Shown here one piece after another: positions 23,986 to 35,114 of a stretch of 64,000 bases of DNA. Under the pieces are notes generated by a model. The model was not told the origin of the DNA. It worked only from the letters and a program-made list of their open reading frames with translations, and did not search any database. The DNA lies in NCBI GenBank assembly GCA_905182995.1, contig CAJJDP010000026.1, positions 581,804-645,803 on the forward strand, in the 5' to 3' direction. The position numbers were made by a program, and so were the translations under genes. Each line of letters starts with the position of its first letter. Position 1 is the first letter of the stretch. The stretch comes from Paramecium octaurelia. Lineage: Eukaryota > Ciliophora > Oligohymenophorea > Peniculida > Parameciidae.

Positions 23986-26900
23986 TCATTCTTTTTCAAA
24001 ATCATCTTCATATCCATGTTTCTTTAAATAATGTATATCGTCAAGCATAGCCTTCTCTTCTTTATTGAAATACTCGTCTCTATTCATGACTCCGTTTTAC
24101 TTCAGCATTTTATCAATTTTGTTCAGTTATTTCATTTTCTCTAATTCTACGTCTCTTTTGGTGGCTAATATAGTTTTTATTTGATATTACGTCTCTCAAC
24201 AAGCAAAGGCTATTCAGTAGCCTTCCTTTTACAATTTTCAATGATTTGTTTTTGTTTCATCTCCTATTCTTTGGATTCCTTCTTTAATTGAGCAATTCTA
24301 TCTTTTCTCTATTGTTCAAGTTTCTTGGAATTATCTTAAATTGCTTCCGATTATTAAACTCTTTATTTGAACTAGGAAATAAGAATAAAAAATACTTTTT
24401 CTTTTCTGGCCAGTCTTTCTTATTCTTCTTTTTTGAGTTGTTCTTACTTCTCAGCTTTCTTGATTCTCTCTTTTTTCAAGAACTCACAATTGCTTTCCCA
24501 TTTCTTAGTAGAAGGCGGTTATCTGGCAGGTTTTATACTCATTTTTTTTCTTGCTTCTTCAATTTTATCCTCCTTTACTGGATTGATTTTAGTTTCATTC
24601 TCTCTATCAAGATAGGGTCTATCTACACCTTTGTGAGATTGTTGGAAATTAAAAGGCTCAGGTTCAGTGGTTCTCATTTATAGTTTTTTGCGATTTAATT
24701 GATCCTAAAAGGATGAGTGTAATTTCTCAAAATCTGGGATGGGTTTAGCTTTGTAAGATAATTGAGTTTTCATATATTTGGGTGATTATGGCTACCCTTA
24801 TTTCTATCTTTCGTGCATCTCCATTCTAGGAGGCATCCTTGAACTCATAGCTAATTCTTAAGCATGTTTAGCAATTCGTTCTTTTCTCTTGGTTTCTTCA
24901 TCTTGTTCCATTTGTCTAAGTAATTCTACATGAACATGCCAAGGTATTGCTTTGGCTTTAAAAACAAACCTTTCTCTTTCCTCCCAATACTTTCTGCGTG
25001 GTTTTTTTGATGAATTCTTATCTCTTTTATAAAATGAAAATGGTCTTTCATTTTTAAGAGTCAATTAAACACTATTCTTCTTGACTTCTTCTCTACGTTT
25101 TTCATTATCATTGATGATTTTTTCATACAAACCATCTTATTTTACAATTTAGGGGACTTCTTTGGCCTTGAAACTCTTGAATGAATTGCTTCTCTTCTTT
25201 TCTTCCAACATTTCTTATAACTTCTTCTCTCTGATTGAAATGGAACGTTCTTTTTCTCTCTTATCAAAATTGAATGGTTATGGTTGAGTTACTTTAAATT
25301 GATAATCACTTGGTTTTGAATGTGCACCATATTATGGTTTAGGTTGAATGGCCGACAAGAAATCCTCTTTAGTTATAGGTGTTTTTGATGTTAATGATTT
25401 TTTACGATGAGAATATGTCAATAATGCTTATTAACTTGGATGTTTTTTTATTAATCTTTCTCTAGGTAACATCTTATCCTAATAGGTGTGTAATTCTGGA
25501 TCTGAATCATATCCATCAATTCTATTTTCATCATTTTATAATGCTTCAGTCACATTTACACTTTTAGCCAGACTTGCAACTTCTTCATTGAATTTAGGCT
25601 GTCCTCTTCTTGTAAAGTAACTCATAAACTCTTGAAATGTCAAATACTCCTCCGCCGTTTCTTCAATTCTTTTTAATACTTACTCCAAGGTTTCCTCTTT
25701 GATATCGCTTTTCTTAGATTATTTTCTAACGATTTGCTTTCTTAGTTATGAATAGAGTGGCGCTCTTCTTATACATTCAATGAGATCAAAGGATGTAACA
25801 TAATCATCCATTACAATCTTATTGAATTAATCTTTGATCAACTATTGCAATTCTTCAGGTGCATCAATTCTATCCTGATCATCCACCTATTTTTGAGACT
25901 CCTTTAGATTTGCAAACGATAACTGCTATTTGCTCACCATAGTGTCATATTCAAATGCATCCATGAATTGTTTCCATGATATGTACGGGAATTCAAAAGC
26001 CTAAGCCTCTAATTATGATAGGATAGATTCTAAATTAAGAATTTTATCGATTGCTGCAACGTAGGCTGCTTAAACATGCAACATTCTCACTACTTATATG
26101 TCATTACGAAATGCCTAGATTAGTTCCTTTCTCGAGGCAATCATATCATTCTGCAATTGATCAAATATATTCTTTAAGATCTAGATTTAGTCTTCATTCA
26201 ATAAACAGCTTGAAACTTACTATTATTGAGACACATGACTCAATCCACCAAATGCTTCATGATCATATTGACTCTTGTACTTTTACAAAAACTTTGTAAA
26301 CTCACTTTATGTGAAAACGCCTTATTGTTTTGTTGGGAATTTGTTGACTTGTTGATTTAAATCCTTAGGATTTATATTGAAAGCTTCCATAATTTCTGGA
26401 TTAGAAATCAAGTATTTAATAGTTTGGATTTTATCAATGAGACCTACTTGTTTCTATTATGAATTAAGATGTATTTACATTATCTATTTGTTTGAATATC
26501 TGTTCACATAATTGTTATTCTGACATTGATTAATCCCTTTTCTTATCCTTTTTGCTCTTACTTTTACTTATACTCTTGCTTTTACTGAGTGAGGAATCAT
26601 TTCCTAGAACACTTCTATCTTTAAATACTGCTTTGTTAATGTGTTTTTTATTCCATCTTCCTCTATTTGGACTTGTACTCTGGTACAAGTCGAATTCTAA
26701 TTTCTCTTGAGAACTATTTCTACTCAAATCTTGCTTTCTTTTATTTCTCAAATAATTTTTGAATTTCTTTTAGAAATCATCGTCAGATATCAACTTAGAT
26801 TCAGATTTGAATTTTTGTAATTTTTGTTTAGGTAACACTCCTTTTAAAAAATCACCATGTGGGCCTTCAATATCCTTCTGAGAGCGCTAAGAAGATAATT

Positions 26901-27427
26901 ACAATTTAAATTACTCTCAATTTATCAATATTAACTGGTTCTTCATGATAAGTCACTTTAACTTTGGGACTCTTGGATCGTTAACTTTTTGGATTGTAAC
27001 TTTTACTTCTTACGTCACTCAATCTCATTTACTCGTATTGCTCAGCTATGGGACGCATTGATTATCTATGCTCCTCTAGCATTTTCTCTAATTCTTAAGA
27101 AGTCAGTCTCTAGGTACTTACTTTCTATTTAATCACCAAAGGAGTTGGGGGTTTCGGGGGCAAATAATTCAATTGCTCTTGCTACAGGGATACACAATAG
27201 TCTCTTACTTTATCTTAGATCATTTGCTTGGAAACTCTCAGATGATCCCCTCTATGATCATTTGCTCTAACAGAGTCATCGTCAGGCATTATTCCCAGCT
27301 AACTAAAGAGCTCATCCTTGGTTGGAAGGTCATTATTGATATGCTATTGCTAATATTTCTTGCCTCGTGCTATTTCAGCTGGCATCTTGAATCCACCTGA
27401 ACCTGATGTTTGTTTTTGTACAATCAT
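23986..27427 (-). CDS. FAM161-like (UPF0564) ciliary/centriolar protein
   Basis: 1,112 aa, five exons; introns at 24165-24190 (26), 24372-24395 (24), 26454-26478 (25) and 26887-26914 (28). The C-terminal third carries repeated FAM161 phrases: ERPFSFYKRDKN, FKAKAIPWHVHVELL, YKAKPIPDFEKLHSSF, EPEPFNFQQSHKG, and a long Lys/Glu coiled coil. FAM161A is a microtubule-associated protein of the ciliary base and centriole. The N-terminal two thirds are helical with Gln-rich linkers and a lysine/serine low-complexity run (KSKSISKSKSKKDKKRD). The third intron is a multiple of three without TGA, so its removal rests only on its GTA...TAG ends. The ATG is 13 bp from the divergent DRG1 start. Confidence 0.75.
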
Positions 27428-27440
27428 ATTTTAATTAAAA

Positions 27441-28625
27441 ATGACCACAGCATAAAAGATTGCCGAAATTGAGGCCGAAATGATGAGGACCCAAAAAAAC
27501 AAGGCCACATCATACCATTTAGGATTGTTGAAGGCTAAATTGGCTAAACTCAAGAGAGAAATGATTGATTCCTCCTCTAAAAAGGGTGGTGGCACTTAAG
27601 AAGGATTTGAAGTTTCTAAGAGTGGAGATTCTCGTATTGGTATGATAGGATTTCCCTCGGTGGGCAAGAGTACGCTGCTTACTAAACTGACAGGAGTGTT
27701 TTCTAAAATTGCAGCTTATGAATTTACAACTCTGACATGCATACCTGGAGTAGAGATTATTCAATATTTTAATAGGTGTTACAACACAAGGGTGCCAAAA
27801 TCTAATTGCTTGATTTGCCAGGAATTATCGAGGGTGCTAAGGATGGCAAAGGTCGAGGTAAACAGGTTATTGCTGTGGCTCGTACTTGCAATTTAATTTT
27901 GATTGTGTTGGATGCCACAAGACCTATGGTTCATAAAAAAATCATTGAAAGAGAACTTGAAGGATTTGGCATCAGATTGAATAAATAACCACCATAAATA
28001 GAATTCAAGAAACGAGACAAAGGAGGTATTACCATTTCTAGAACACATGATGCTCCAAGATTAGATGATGAAACAATAAAAGTATTTACCTTGTTATTAA
28101 TATCAAATAGGCCATCTTACGTGAATACAAGATCAACAATTGTGACATCAATCTTAAATGTGATGCTACCGATGAAGACTTGATTGATATTATTGAAGGC
28201 AATCGTAAGTACATCCCATGCCTTTACGTAATGAATAAGATCGACGATATCACTTTGGAAGAACTCAATGTTTTGGACAAGATTCCACATTACGTGCCCA
28301 TCTCTGCCTTTTTGGAATGGAATTTGGATGAATTAGTGGAAAGAATTTGGGATTACTTAGATCTGATTCGTATTTACACCAAACCAAAAGGATTAGAACC
28401 AGGTATATATAATCATAGATTTGAATAGATTACAATGCTCCTGTTATTTTGCAAAGAAAGTTTTCAACCATCACTGACTTTTGTAATAAGTTACATAAAA
28501 GCATGATTAAGGACTTCAGATATGCACTAGTATGGGGAGCTAGTGTGAAATACAATCCACAGAAAGTAGGAAAGGATCATTAATTATTAGATGAAGATAT
28601 TGTTTAAATTGTTAAAAAAATCTGA
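27441..28625 (+). CDS. DRG1: DRG1 developmentally regulated GTP-binding protein
   Basis: 367 aa, the same length as the usual family member, with three introns (27750-27775, 28082-28110, 28403-28428). All landmarks are present: an N-terminal helical hairpin, G1 GFPSVGKS, G2 Thr in [11 protein letters not shown]3 [17 protein letters not shown]4 NKID, and a TGS domain beginning RIYTKPKG and ending [17 protein letters not shown]1 (yeast RBG1) binds translating ribosomes together with its DFRP partner and helps relieve stalling. Correct splicing restores conserved text exactly, for example [19 protein letters not shown] and GLEP-DYNAPV, so this gene is the best calibration of the intron model. 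Confidence 0.97.
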
Positions 28626-28645
28626 AGTTAATAATAAATTTATAT

Positions 28646-29536
28646 ATGTTACGAAATCAACTTTAATTCCAGCAGTCTTGCTAAACAAATATCGACTCTA
28701 TCAAGAATCCTAAGAGAACCATCAAACCGCATCAATACGATTCTTGCATCAACAACCCTCTCACTTAGCAGTTCTCCAATGTCAAATTGGCATCCACACT
28801 AAGTATGGGAAGATCAATATTTCAGAAGCAATTAGAACAAATGAAAAAGCAGTATATTGTCAGAACTGGGTACATAAGGATAGCTGATCCAGAGATCTTG
28901 AATGAGTTGTTTGAATTAAACTTAGAGAACATGAAGAAGAAATACTCTAAGTATAGTAATATACATTAACTGAACATCCCAAAAGACATGATCAAAATAT
29001 TCATGAAATTTGGATATCAAGAAATCAATAAATTCATGTAGATGTCTATTGTTCACTTGTTGTTTGAATATAAATCATTGTTGCAATATTAGGATAAATG
29101 GGAGAAAGATGCAGTTATTGCATTAACATCAATAGCATTTATCAAATAAGATTGTTTGTATCCTCAAGTCATGATTGTTTCTCCAGATGATCAAAGTGCT
29201 ATTGCTATCAAAGTCATGCTTGATCATCTAAATATCTACTACAACAATGTGTATCAAGTATCAAAAAAGAATTCTATTGTTTAAGATCGAAAGTACTTAA
29301 AGGAAGCATAGATTGTGATAGGAACTGCAGATCGCTTATATTATGTGATTCAACAAAAGTACCTGAACCCAATATTCTTGGAGAGTGTGGTGTTTTAGGA
29401 GTTTAGTCAAACTACAGACTTAGGATTCAGGAAGGACATTGAAAGTATCCTAAGAATACTTCCGAAATCAACATCTAAGCATTTCTTCTTCAGCCAGGTC
29501 TTCAGTATAGAAGAACATGATATTTTAGATATTTGA
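28646..29536 (+). CDS. Degenerate DEAD-box helicase-like protein (single RecA domain)
   Basis: 296 aa, no intron. The layout follows RecA domain 1 of a DEAD-box protein. FMKFGYQEINKFMQMSIVHLL stands for the Q-motif region, WEKDAVIALTSIAFI aligns with motif I but lacks the GKT, PQVMIVSPDDQSAIAI equals the motif Ia strand, IVIGTADRLYYVI the motif Ib strand, FQEFSQTTDLGFRKDIESIL the DEAD helix with DEAD replaced by QEFS, and HFFFSQ the motif III SAT strand. It then stops at TGA with no second RecA domain. It cannot bind and hydrolyse ATP in the usual way. It may be a regulatory remnant of an eIF4A-like protein, or a recent loss. The frame is clean, so it is not obviously a pseudogene. Confidence 0.65.
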
Positions 29537-29607
29537 TTCTTTTTGAGATTAAGAATTTCAATAAATACATTAGCTGTATATATATTATTTTTTCTAAATG
29601 GTAATTT

Positions 29608-30827
29608 TCATTAACTCTTTGGTAGAATGCTATCCTTATATAAGATTCCTCTAATGAAATGATTTTAGTTGTCAACATAAACATCAGTTGCCAATTCAGT
29701 GCTTGGTGGAACTGGGTCAACTTTGGCTTATTCAACAGCAATATCAATTTCATTTTAAGCAGTGTTATCGATTTCCTATTTTGAATAAAGTCATCAAATA
29801 CTTCCAATTAATGTTCATCAGCCACTTTGTTTTCAAGAATAATGTTTTTAACATAGTTGATACAATCTCTGGTCTTTCTCTATTATTGAACTTCCTCTCT
29901 TGTTCTGTAGGTGACACCTGGATCACTCATGGAATGACCATGATATCTATAAGTCATGGCTTCAATGAAGATTGGTCCCTTTTCAAGACAGTGTTTCTTG
30001 GCGAATTTGAGTGTCTCTCTAACTTAGAATACATTGTTTCCATCAATCTAATAAATCGCTAATATATATACTTGTATTCCTGGAATGACATCTCCTCTGG
30101 TGTAGAATTTGGTATTGGCACTGGCTCTGTCAATTGATGTTCCCATACCGAACAAGTTGTTTTCGATGAAATAGATAGCTGGTAAATGCCAAAGTTGAGC
30201 CATATTGGCAGCTTCATACAATTATCCTTGATTGGCTGCTCCATCTCCAAACATGATCAAAGTCACATTTGGCTTTTTGAGATATTTTTAAGCAAATGCC
30301 AATCCTGTTCCCAATGGAATTTGGGCACCCACAATTCCATGACCACCATAAAAATTGGTGGCTTTTTTGTAGTAATGCATTGATCCTCCCTTACCCTTTG
30401 TACTACCAGTTTGCTTTGCCATCATTTCAGCAATAATCTGATGAGGAGTATCACCTCTGAGTAATGCTATGCAATGATCTCTGTATGCTGTGATAACGCA
30501 GTCATCAAATGTTAATCCTGCATGTAATCCTTCGTAAATTGATTCTTGACCGTCGGCCAGATGCAAGAAACCTAGATAGCATTTAGATATGATGTACCTC
30601 TAATCAATCTCTGTTTGTAGAGATTGTCACAAGCAATTTCCATACGTCTTTGCAATTACATACTCTTATAATAAGCGAGCAATTCAGCCGATGTTGTGGT
30701 GGCTGTTTGGGGGAGTTAATCGAGTTCCAAATGATGCACTTTGAAAGGAGGCTAGGCTTTATAAATTCTATTGTACTAATTTGACAGAAATACTCGAAAA
30801 GCAGGACCTGGAGATTCTGAAAATCAT
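29608..30827 (-). CDS. PDHA1: Pyruvate dehydrogenase E1 component alpha subunit
   Basis: 372 aa with four introns (29776-29801, 30048-30071, 30572-30597, 30752-30776). It begins [17 protein letters not shown], an Arg/Ser-rich mitochondrial presequence. Conserved blocks: [46 protein letters not shown], the thiamine-diphosphate fold [30 protein letters not shown], and the phospho-loop [20 protein letters not shown]. The two phosphoserine-type sites of the loop are present. It pairs with E1-beta in the mitochondrial matrix and converts pyruvate to acetyl groups on lipoamide. One intron (30048) is 24 nt with no stop in any case, yet its removal restores PGIQIDGNN, the conserved PGxxVDGxD block. 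Confidence 0.97.
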
Positions 30828-31204
30828 TAATGAATAATTTAAAATATATTTATATATTTATGAACTTAGATTATTTTATTAAATACACTTTTTTAATGAG
30901 TATTATTTTGCTATTTTTAGGTTGTTTTTGTGTCCTCTTGAAAGGATTAGCAAGAATAAAAAATAGGGTCACTTTACTCATATTTTCAACTTGGTTATAA
31001 TTTAATTATAATTAATTAGCATTTACAAATCAATAAATGCATAGGTGCATATATTGATTTAAGTTAATTTAATTAATTTTTTTGATAAAATATGAAATGA
31101 TATTATTATTATAATATTTTCTCCTTTCAAATTAATCATTAATGCCTTATTTATGCTTAAAATTAAAAATGGATATAGTTTAATTAATTTGATTAAAAAT
31201 TGAG
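30828..31204. other. AT-rich intergenic gap
   Basis: About 380 bp between two divergent genes. It is rich in T and A runs and ATTAATT-type words. No reading frame, repeat or RNA gene was recognised; presumably it carries both promoters. Confidence 0.4.
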
Positions 31205-32245
31205 ATGGATTAGCATTTACTAACCACTTCTTGTAGTGATGAAGATGAAGAAAACAACAACTTGAAATAAGTCTAACTTGTTGTGTTCCCCAAAAGGTTT
31301 CTTAATCCCCTTACAACCTTTAGAATGAATGGAGTAATATTCCTTTTTTAACTAATTAACTAGGATTTTCATCTCTATTCTGATGCCAAAAATATTGTCT
31401 TCAATAATAATCTTAAATTGGGAGTTAGCAGCCAAAATCCATACAAAAAGGTCTCTAAGGTTTTGATCGACAGAGGAAGACTGGTCATTTAGTACACCCA
31501 ATTAGATTTTTCGATAACTCCATGGGAATATGTTGTAAAAAAGTTGGATAGTTATGGCGACGCAGATATTCATTAACTGAGTCGATACATTTAAAAATAC
31601 AATGAATCTCTTAAAGACGGGCTTCAACAAGTGTAAGGGTCATTCGAAGTATGTTTAAAATCATAACACATAATTAGAATCCTGTACCTAACTACAGAGC
31701 CTCAGGACTCTATCAATACAAATACATCAAAGATCTCGACCAGCTATTTATCTCCCAAGTCTAGTATGACATCAAACTCATCGAAGAACTTGGCTACAAT
31801 ATATTGTCATTCATTGATTCGTGTCTGAAGTATGGAATTCCAGAGTAATTATTTCATTTCAATTCTTTCCAGGATCTCTCTCAAGTACGGAAGTACAAAT
31901 TAAGAATATTACAAAAATATAATGGAATTTGCCAAGCCATTAGCTCATCCAGAATAGACCCAAGATTATTATTTATATTCTCATCTATATCCAGAGGTAT
32001 TACTAAATCTAAACTCAAAGGGGTTGAAGACAGAGGTAGCTTTGCAAGTTGAACACTTGTCGAACTCGACCGAAGAAGAGCAACTCATCAACTTTAATAT
32101 TTATTACAATTATTAACCACAGTAAAATTCCATCTAATTCAATACTAATGATAAAAAGACCAAGCAACGGAATTGCATTTCCCATTACTATTCACTTCAA
32201 GAGAATCAATTTCAAAGATGTGGATATAAAAAAGTGAAGATTTGA
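31205..32245 (+). CDS. Unknown acidic protein
   Basis: 317 aa with three introns (31334-31363, 31649-31677, 31845-31872). It opens with an acidic patch SDEDEENNN. The middle reads DFHLYSDAKNIVFNNNLKLG, VLIDRGRLVIQYTQLDFSIT and SYGDADIHQLSRYIQ; the end is RNCISHYYSLQENQF followed by a short basic tail and TGA. No domain recognised, no transmembrane segment. A further 27-nt GTTTCT...TAG block near 31314 is in frame either way and is probably exon. The splice joins keep one frame from ATG to TGA, so I am fairly sure of a gene and unsure of its role. Confidence 0.65.
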
Positions 32246-32575
32246 ACACTTATTATATCTAACGACAATCCATATTATATATTATTGATAAAATTATTTA
32301 ATTTATAACAGTACATTCCCTTCGGTTCAAAAACCAAATGATTCAACCTGTAACTGTCAACAAAATATAATAAGATTCTTCATTACATATATTCAAAACC
32401 ATAAATCAAAATTAGCCAAATTTGCATTAGCAATTTCAATTTCAACTTCAACTCAAAAACAAAATGAATTAAGAATAAATTAATTATCTCAAATCCTTAC
32501 ATTAATTCTATTTAAATAACATTTTTATTTCTCTAAATTTATAATAATATAAATAAAGCGCAATTCAATTCATAT
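32246..32575. other. Convergent intergenic gap
   Basis: About 330 bp between two convergent stops, AT-rich, with several poly(A)/poly(T) runs. No gene was found. It presumably holds the 3' ends and polyadenylation signals of both neighbours. Confidence 0.4.
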
Positions 32576-33427
32576 TCAAACAACAAGTTATTTTCTATAA
32601 TTATTCTTTTGTTTCACAATAATCCTTCTTTATTATTCTTTGTCCAATTGTTACTCATAGGCAGGATCATTCATTGAAATATAAAATCCATTACACAAGT
32701 GAGAGAAATTCTAGTAGAACTTTGAGTACCCATCACACAATAGGTATAAGTTGTTATAAGTTAATTTTGGATATTAATTAATACTCCTGTCTAATTTTCG
32801 AATCTCAAAATATCTAAATTAAATTTTTATTTTTACTTTTCGAGACTTCTTTTTATTGAGAATTCACAATATAACACCACAATTTTCTTTGACTATTCGC
32901 TTTAACTGAATAATTCATCGAATAAATTTGTCGAATGACTCAAATGGACAGCCCCCATAATGTGTCCACCTTCAAATTCATATTGGTATCGACAATCGTA
33001 AATAATTAGATCAGATTATTTCATTGCTTTAACCTAAAGAATAATGTTAGAAAATACTAATGTATCACCACTTATGTACTGAATGTTATTCTCTACTCGA
33101 TGTTCTAGTATCAACTCTTCCTACTACTCCTTTAACATTTTTTTCCTAATCATAATTATTTTTTTATTACATATCATATATATATTTATTGATTCCAGCT
33201 TCTTGTTCTTTTTATTCTTCTGCTACTTACTTAACCTTCTAAGTCCCTTCTAAGCAGCATTGACTATTATCAACCTAATCTCTTTTTATTTTCTTTCTGC
33301 AATAAAGCCCCATCGTTGGACAATCGTCATTAATTTCCTTAAATTCATTTTATTTTAACATTAGCAACTCAGAGTCTGCCTTAGTTACTAGGGAACTCAT
33401 CAATAAGTTTTTGAGAAAGATATCCAT
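32576..33427 (-). CDS. CDC25-like phosphatase (rhodanese fold)
   Basis: 259 aa with introns 32814-32836 (23), 33034-33057 (24) and 33146-33170 (25). The C-terminal half is CDC25-like: YISGDTL, then LIIYDCRYQYEFEGGHIMGA, the active-site strand VVLYCEFSIKRS (CX5R loop), FEIRKLDRSINQYPKLTYNN, and LYLLCDGYSKFYQNFSHLC. CDC25 proteins remove inhibitory phosphates from CDKs; the N-terminus here is short and Gln/Lys-rich. The residue just before the catalytic Cys is Tyr rather than the usual His. Joining the exons restores the YPxL-x5-LYLL segment, which supports the model. It could also belong to a related arsenate-reductase-like rhodanese group. Confidence 0.82.
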
Positions 33428-33679
33428 TTTTAATACAAAAGCTTAAAGTTATTTTAATTAGTAGAAAATTCATTCATTAAGAATGTTCTTTAGATAATTA
33501 ATTTTAAATTAATTTATCCTAATTAAATTTTCTTAGCACATTAAAAAGCATTTATTAGTTTATAGAACTTTGTTGGAAACAGTCGAAAACAGTATAGACA
33601 ATACGATACATCTATCAAGCTGAATTAAAGAGATGCTTGTGGTTTTTTTATTGTAAATTTAAATTTTTTTATATTTACT

Positions 33680-34928
33680 ATGAAAAAAAATGCGGCAAAT
33701 TTAAAATAATGGCAACTTTAATCACGAACAAAAAGCCATAGTTTTCATTTCGACTTAAAATATATTAAAATCTATGCCAAAGGTTATTTCTTCTATGTAC
33801 ACAAATTGATTACTAAATGGGTGTGTATTTTTGTTAATTACTTAATATTTTTAAATATAAAGTTTAAGCCACAATTAGAAGCCCAATAAAACTAGTTTAA
33901 AGTGTAATTGGTGTGAAAAGTGAATGAATTACAATTTCTAGAATTTAATATTAATGTAGTTGTGAATAATACTAATATATTCATCTAAAGAATTATTATT
34001 ATCATTAAAAATGTCACTCATAGTTTATGGTACAAAGTTAATGAAGTAGATATTATTTACTAATTCTAGCCTTTATTGTGTGTTCCAAATCACTTGGAAG
34101 ACCTAATAAGCTTTCAAAAATTCGAATTCAGAATTCGAGGATACTTTATTAATCAAATGGTAATGTTGTAGAGATTATTCAGGGTGCTCCTTTACTCCTT
34201 CATCGAATTAGAATGGATGTTTACTTTATTATTAGAATTGATCCCCTTTGGTTTTATAGTTCCATTTATCATCAAAGGATATATAATCTTACCTCACTCA
34301 AGATGGCATAATATCGTTTATAAATTCATCCAAAACTTGGAAATGGATGAATATACAAACAACTTTTTCATTTACTTTACAAAATTAATGAGATACATCC
34401 TGATTCCTTGTTTAAGCGTATGTGTTTATTTTAGTCTTAAGGTAGTGGAGAATTGCATAGATTTAGTAAGAGCTGATGAATTAGAGGCTTTGGAGTTGAA
34501 AGTTATCAGGATAAAGGAGAAAATCCTCAATAAAATTTAATCTGTATAAATGAACAAATAGAAACACAGATCAAGAAATTCAGAGACCATAGAGCACAAC
34601 AATAAGAATAAATAACTTATGAGCGTACTAGCCAAGGTCTAAGACAATCATTAATTTAAAGACTATAATTTGATATTCAATCCTTTGGATAATGAAATCC
34701 AATTCATTGATCCTATGAGTATGGAATGCATTCATAAAAGTAAAATCTTTAAGATTGAATCTAGGGAATCTCATACTCATTAGTATTAGTGATGATTTTT
34801 CATTGAAAGCTACGTATGAAGATGGAGATGGTAATTTGGAAAGCATTAAACTGCATAATAGCGAGGATATTAATAAGTGGTTAATACCAGTTCTTGAAAT
34901 TTTGATTTAATAAAATTAAGATGAATGA
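33680..34928 (+). CDS. Unknown membrane protein with cytosolic tail
   Basis: One reading frame runs from ATG 33680 for about 0.95 kb, broken only by a TGA at 33914-33916, which must lie in an unresolved intron. A 22-nt intron near 34711 is needed to reach the final TGA at 34926-34928. Two strong membrane segments are visible: WMFTLLLELIPFGFIVPFII with an adjacent hydrophobic stretch, and YILIPCLSVCVYFSL. They are followed by a charged helix (DELEALELKVIRIKEKILNK) and a C-terminal domain with SLKATYEDGDGNLESIKLHN. No family was recognised. The first ~80 codons and the start are the weakest part. Confidence 0.5.
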
Positions 34929-35114
34929 TTATGAGATATTATATCCTTCAAATAGTTATTTGATATATTGTATGATGGAAACTCGATTGTCTTATTATCA
35001 ATTTTCTTTAGTTGACTAATCATATCTTTCTTTGAGGGATTTGAAGTGAAAATATATTTCGAATGTAGAAGGCATAATACATAAAATAATTTAATTTATT
35101 TAATTTGGTAAGAT

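Noticed and set aside
24288..24683. 131-codon hydrophobic plus-strand frame
   Set aside because: Antisense to the Lys/Glu-rich coiled coil of the FAM161-like gene; Lys/Glu codons read backwards give Phe/Leu/Ser.
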